Shown in pieces: positions 15,559 to 17,766 of a stretch of 17,766 nucleotides of DNA. Numbering within the stretch: the stretch's first letter is position 1; each line of letters opens with the position of its first letter. The position numbers and the translations under genes are program-made. The DNA is taken from positions 1 through 17,766 of the forward strand of contig JAEZHS010000385.1 in the NCBI GenBank assembly GCA_023436825.1, given 5' to 3'. Below the pieces are notes generated by a model, which was not told the DNA's origin, did no database searches, and worked only from the letters and a program-made list of their open reading frames with translations. This DNA comes from Pseudomonadota bacterium (GTDB taxonomy: Bacteria; Pseudomonadota; Alphaproteobacteria; Reyranellales; Reyranellaceae).

Positions 15559-16532
15559 GTCCGGCCGGAGAGGAGCGCATTGCGCTCGACGTCCACGCCC
15601 ACCTGGCGCCGGTGCTGAAGGACCGCATCGGCGCCATCGCCGGCGTGAGCTGGAACGACATCGACGGCACGATGACCATCGACGGCTACACCCTTGCCGC
15701 GAAGTCAGTCTATCGGCCCGAGGCGCTGGTCGCCTGGATGGACGAGCATCGCGTCGAACGCGCCTGGATCTCGATCCCGCCACCGCTCTATCGCCTCGCG
15801 CTCGACGCGCCGGCGATGCGGACGTGGGTGCTCTACGCCAATGACGGCCTCGACGCGCTGGCTGCGAAATTCCCCGACCGCCTGTCGCCGCTCTATCACC
15901 TGCCGGTGACGCAGCCGGCGCTCGCCGCGGAGATCGTGGCGAGCCGGAGCAAGACCAGCCGGCCGCGGTTCGCCATGCCGGCAGGCTCGCAGGACCACAA
16001 GGTCATCCTCTCGGACGTGGCCTACGCGCCACTATGGACGGCGCTGAATGCCGCGCGGGCGTTCCTGTTCCTGCATCCCTGCAAGGGCTGCGATCCGCGC
16101 TACGAGCCGTTCTACCTGCACAACCTCTTGGGCAGCCCCGTCGAGACGACGCTGGCCGCCGCCCATCTCGCGATGTCGGGCATCCTCGAGCGGCATCCCG
16201 ACATGACGGTCTGCCTCGCCCATGCCGGCGGGGCTTCGGCTGCGGTCGCGGGACGTCTCGAGCGCGGTCAGGTCACCGGCCGGCCGGGCGCCGACACCGG
16301 CGCCCAGAAGCCCCGCCTCGCGTTCAAGCGCTTCTGCGTCGACTGCATCGCCCACGATGGCGATGCGCTGAAGCTCGCAGCCGCGATGCATGGGCGGGAT
16401 CATATCCTGTTCGGCTCGGACTGGCCGTTCTCCATGGGCCTGCCCGATCCGCACAAGCAGCTCGCCGATACCGACGCGGCGCTGCGCCGGCTGATCTTCC
16501 AGGACAATCCCCGCCGCTTCCTCGACGGCTGA
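15555..16532 (+). CDS. Amidohydrolase family protein (ACMSD-like, amidohydrolase_2)
   Basis: A 325-residue TIM-barrel enzyme of the amidohydrolase_2 family with a complete metal set in the expected order: HxH at the end of strand 1 (LDVHAHLAP, His14 and His16), His174 (FLHPCKG), His223 (CLAHAGG) and Asp289 (LFGSDWPF). This matches 2-amino-3-carboxymuconate-6-semialdehyde decarboxylase and related decarboxylases/hydrolases, which use one Zn or Mn. The start is a GTG that overlaps the M19 stop (GTGA); no better start lies before the HxH motif. Together with the upstream oxidoreductase it could decarboxylate or hydrolyse a late intermediate of the pathway. It ends 4 nt from the convergent PhyH gene, so there is no room for a separate terminator. 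Confidence 0.9.
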   Translation: MSPAGEERIALDVHAHLAPVLKDRIGAIAGVSWNDIDGTMTIDGYTLAAKSVYRPEALVAWMDEHRVERAWISIPPPLYRLALDAPAMRTWVLYANDGLDALAAKFPDRLSPLYHLPVTQPALAAEIVASRSKTSRPRFAMPAGSQDHKVILSDVAYAPLWTALNAARAFLFLHPCKGCDPRYEPFYLHNLLGSPVETTLAAAHLAMSGILERHPDMTVCLAHAGGASAAVAGRLERGQVTGRPGADTGAQKPRLAFKRFCVDCIAHDGDALKLAAAMHGRDHILFGSDWPFSMGLPDPHKQLADTDAALRRLIFQDNPRRFLDG

Positions 16533-16536
16533 CCTC

Positions 16537-17334
16537 TCACGACGTCAGCTTGGTGTGGGTGGCGACGGGATGGATGCGCAGCCGTTGCGCCAGCTTGACG
16601 TTGGCGCGCGCCTCCATGCCCAGCCAGGCCCGTAGCTGCGGCGACAGCGCGTCGATCGTCTCGGCCGACAGGCTGGCGTTCCAGTTCTGCTGCTGGCGGA
16701 TGAAGGAGCGCGAGTAGTAGCCGAACAGCAGCGCCCGCTCGCGGTCCTTCGAGACATTGGCGCCCGATGTGTGCCATAGCCGGCCGTCCATCACGGCGAT
16801 CGATCCGGCAGACGCCTTGAAGGGCACCATCTTGGCGCGTGCATCCGGCGGCAGTTCCGACGCCCGTTGGATCTGGTGGCTGCCCGGCAGGTAGCGCGTC
16901 GCGCCGTTCTCCTCGTCGACATCGTTCAGGCACCAGATGATGTTGATGCTCCAGGGCTGGAACCACGGCTCGGGCACGACGATGCCCTGGTCGGAATGCA
17001 GCTCCATCGATTTGCTGCCGGGCAGCGCGATGTTGGCCGTGAAGTTGGAGATCAGGAAGTCCGACGTCAGCAGCGTGGAGACGAACTCGATCGCGGTCGG
17101 ATGCTGGATCAGCTCGCGGAAGATCGCATCGCGTTCCAGGAGATAGAAGACGCGGACATTGTGCTCGTTGGGATCGAGCCCGATCTGGCGCGTCGGCACG
17201 CCGAGTCGGTCGCTCTCCCTGGCCGCGGCCCACAGGCGCTCGCGCACGCGCTCGGTTTCGGTCGCCGTAAGCACGCCGGGAACGACGCAGCATCCCTCGT
17301 CGAGCAACTCGCGCTTCCTGGTTTCCAAATCCAT
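16537..17334 (-). CDS. Phytanoyl-CoA dioxygenase (PhyH)-family Fe(II)/2-oxoglutarate oxygenase
   Basis: A 265-residue double-stranded beta-helix oxygenase. The early DEGCCVVPGVLTATETERVRERL is the standard start of PhyH proteins. The iron triad is visible: His113-x-Asp115 in MELHSDQG and His188 in LWHTSGANVS, followed by the Arg-containing DRERALLFGYY, where the 2-oxoglutarate carboxylate is usually held (Arg198 or Arg200). NGATRYLPGSH (143-153) is also diagnostic. The expected reaction is hydroxylation of an unknown small molecule with O2 and 2-oxoglutarate. The ATG at 17334 has TTGGAGG five bases upstream. The in-frame extension to 17388 is read from a palindromic repeat and is not used. 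It is convergent with the amidohydrolase gene and downstream of the transglutaminase-like gene. Confidence 0.9.
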   Translation of the reverse strand: MDLETRKRELLDEGCCVVPGVLTATETERVRERLWAAARESDRLGVPTRQIGLDPNEHNVRVFYLLERDAIFRELIQHPTAIEFVSTLLTSDFLISNFTANIALPGSKSMELHSDQGIVVPEPWFQPWSINIIWCLNDVDEENGATRYLPGSHQIQRASELPPDARAKMVPFKASAGSIAVMDGRLWHTSGANVSKDRERALLFGYYSRSFIRQQQNWNASLSAETIDALSPQLRAWLGMEARANVKLAQRLRIHPVATHTKLTS

Positions 17335-17350
17335 GCCGGCCTCCAATCCT

Positions 17351-17414
17351 GTCATCCCGAGCGAGGGACCTTTGATCGACTTTGCCAAAGGTCCCCCGCT
17401 GCGCTCGGGATGAC
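17351..17414. repeat. Palindromic intergenic element (imperfect inverted repeat)
   Basis: The 13-nt arm GTCATCCCGAGCG (17351-17363) is matched by its reverse complement CGCTCGGGATGAC (17402-17414), and an inner arm GGGACCTTTG (17365-17374) by CAAAGGTCCC (17386-17395), with a short loop between and a few unpaired bases on the right arm. Sequences of this kind (TCATCCCGAGCG...AGGGACCTTT) recur between genes in many bacteria. It separates the transglutaminase stop from the PhyH start and could act as an RNA hairpin or mobile palindrome. Confidence 0.7.
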
Positions 17415-17442
17415 AAGTCAGACCCTGTTTCGCCTGAGAGAG

Positions 17443-17766
17443 TCAGTCGGCCGGAATCAGCGTCACGGCGACGCCATAGGAGTGCGAATCGCCGCCCAGG
17501 ATGACGCCGCGCAAGGGGCTGACGTCGGAGAAGTCGCGGCCCCAGGCGACGGCGACATGATCCTCTTTCGCCACCAGGTCGTTGGTCGGATCGAGATGAA
17601 TCCAGCCCGCTGCCTCGCCGCACCACACCGCGACCCAGGCATGGCTGGCGTCGGCGCCGCGCAATGCGACCTCTTCCTTGGAGTGGACGGTGCGGATGTA
17701 GCCCGAGACATAGGCGGCGGCGAGGCCGTGGGCACGCAACGCGGCGATTTCGACATGGGCGAAGTC
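17443..17766 (-). CDS. Transglutaminase-like cysteine protease-fold protein, C-terminal part
   Basis: The last 107 codons of a gene that starts beyond the right edge. The visible part begins DFAHVEIAAL, which in this family directly follows the catalytic Cys (GVC-DFAH), so the Cys lies just outside the window. The catalytic His is His42 of the fragment (ASHAWVAVW) and the Asp is Asp59 (HLDPTND). The end, VAWGRDFSDVSPLRGVILGG, is the standard C-terminal stretch of bacterial transglutaminase-like proteins. It is upstream of PhyH on the same strand, with a 108-nt gap that contains the palindromic element. Likely a protease-like or amide-forming cytoplasmic enzyme; the role is unknown. Confidence 0.88.
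   Translation of the reverse strand, partial: DFAHVEIAALRAHGLAAAYVSGYIRTVHSKEEVALRGADASHAWVAVWCGEAAGWIHLDPTNDLVAKEDHVAVAWGRDFSDVSPLRGVILGGDSHSYGVAVTLIPAD

Noticed and set aside
17335..17388. Upstream ATG extending the PhyH frame by 18 residues
   Set aside because: The extension is translated from the palindromic repeat, and the internal ATG at 17334 has a good ribosome binding site at proper spacing.
1..17766. CRISPR, transposase, integrase, tRNA or rRNA
   Set aside because: No regularly spaced direct repeats, recombinase motifs or RNA gene signatures were seen on either strand.

Overview
The window is GC-rich, densely coded DNA with many ATGA-type and one-base gene overlaps. The protein families are typical of a soil or freshwater alphaproteobacterium with a broad catabolic repertoire. 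A Reyranella- or Bradyrhizobium-like host is a guess from gene style only; there is no rRNA, tRNA or marker gene to prove it. I see no phage, transposase, integrase or CRISPR. This looks like a chromosomal island of transport and catabolism genes, not a mobile element.

Layout. (1) 38-3073, minus strand: a three-gene operon read from right to left. It holds an MFS importer (broken by a one-base frameshift near 2300), an acyl-CoA-dehydrogenase-fold flavin monooxygenase and a VOC/glyoxalase-fold enzyme, which suggests uptake and oxidation of an aromatic or similar small molecule. (2) 3265-4125, plus: an isocitrate lyase/PEP mutase superfamily enzyme like oxaloacetate decarboxylase, divergent from the MFS gene. 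(3) 4134-5036, minus: a LysR regulator, divergent from (4) 5136-8849, plus: a polar-amino-acid-type ABC importer made of a binding protein and a fused permease-ATPase, followed by an M24 'pita-bread' hydrolase with an incomplete metal site. (5) 8846-9289, minus: a small Cys-containing protein whose C-terminus is encoded by a palindromic repeat. (6) 9316-16532, plus: a tightly packed eight-gene operon. It has a NitT/TauT-type ABC importer (ATPase, permease, NMT1/THI5-like binding protein), a phytoene-dehydrogenase-like FAD oxidoreductase, a LacI regulator, an M19 dipeptidase-like protein lacking half of its metal ligands, and an ACMSD-like amidohydrolase with all of its metal ligands. (7) 16537-17766, minus: a PhyH-type Fe(II)/2-oxoglutarate dioxygenase and the C-terminal part of a transglutaminase-like protein that runs off the window, separated by a palindromic intergenic repeat.

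How the genes may work together. Each plus-strand block pairs a binding-protein-dependent importer with hydrolases and oxidoreductases and a local regulator. The simplest reading is a set of independent scavenging pathways for small nitrogen- or carboxyl-containing compounds. The best candidate for an undescribed pathway is the 9316-16532 operon: its substrate cannot be read from sequence, but an importer, an FAD oxidase/dehydrogenase, an atypical M19 enzyme and an intact amidohydrolase/decarboxylase are translationally linked. The second candidate is the amino-acid importer coupled to a metal-site-altered M24 enzyme.
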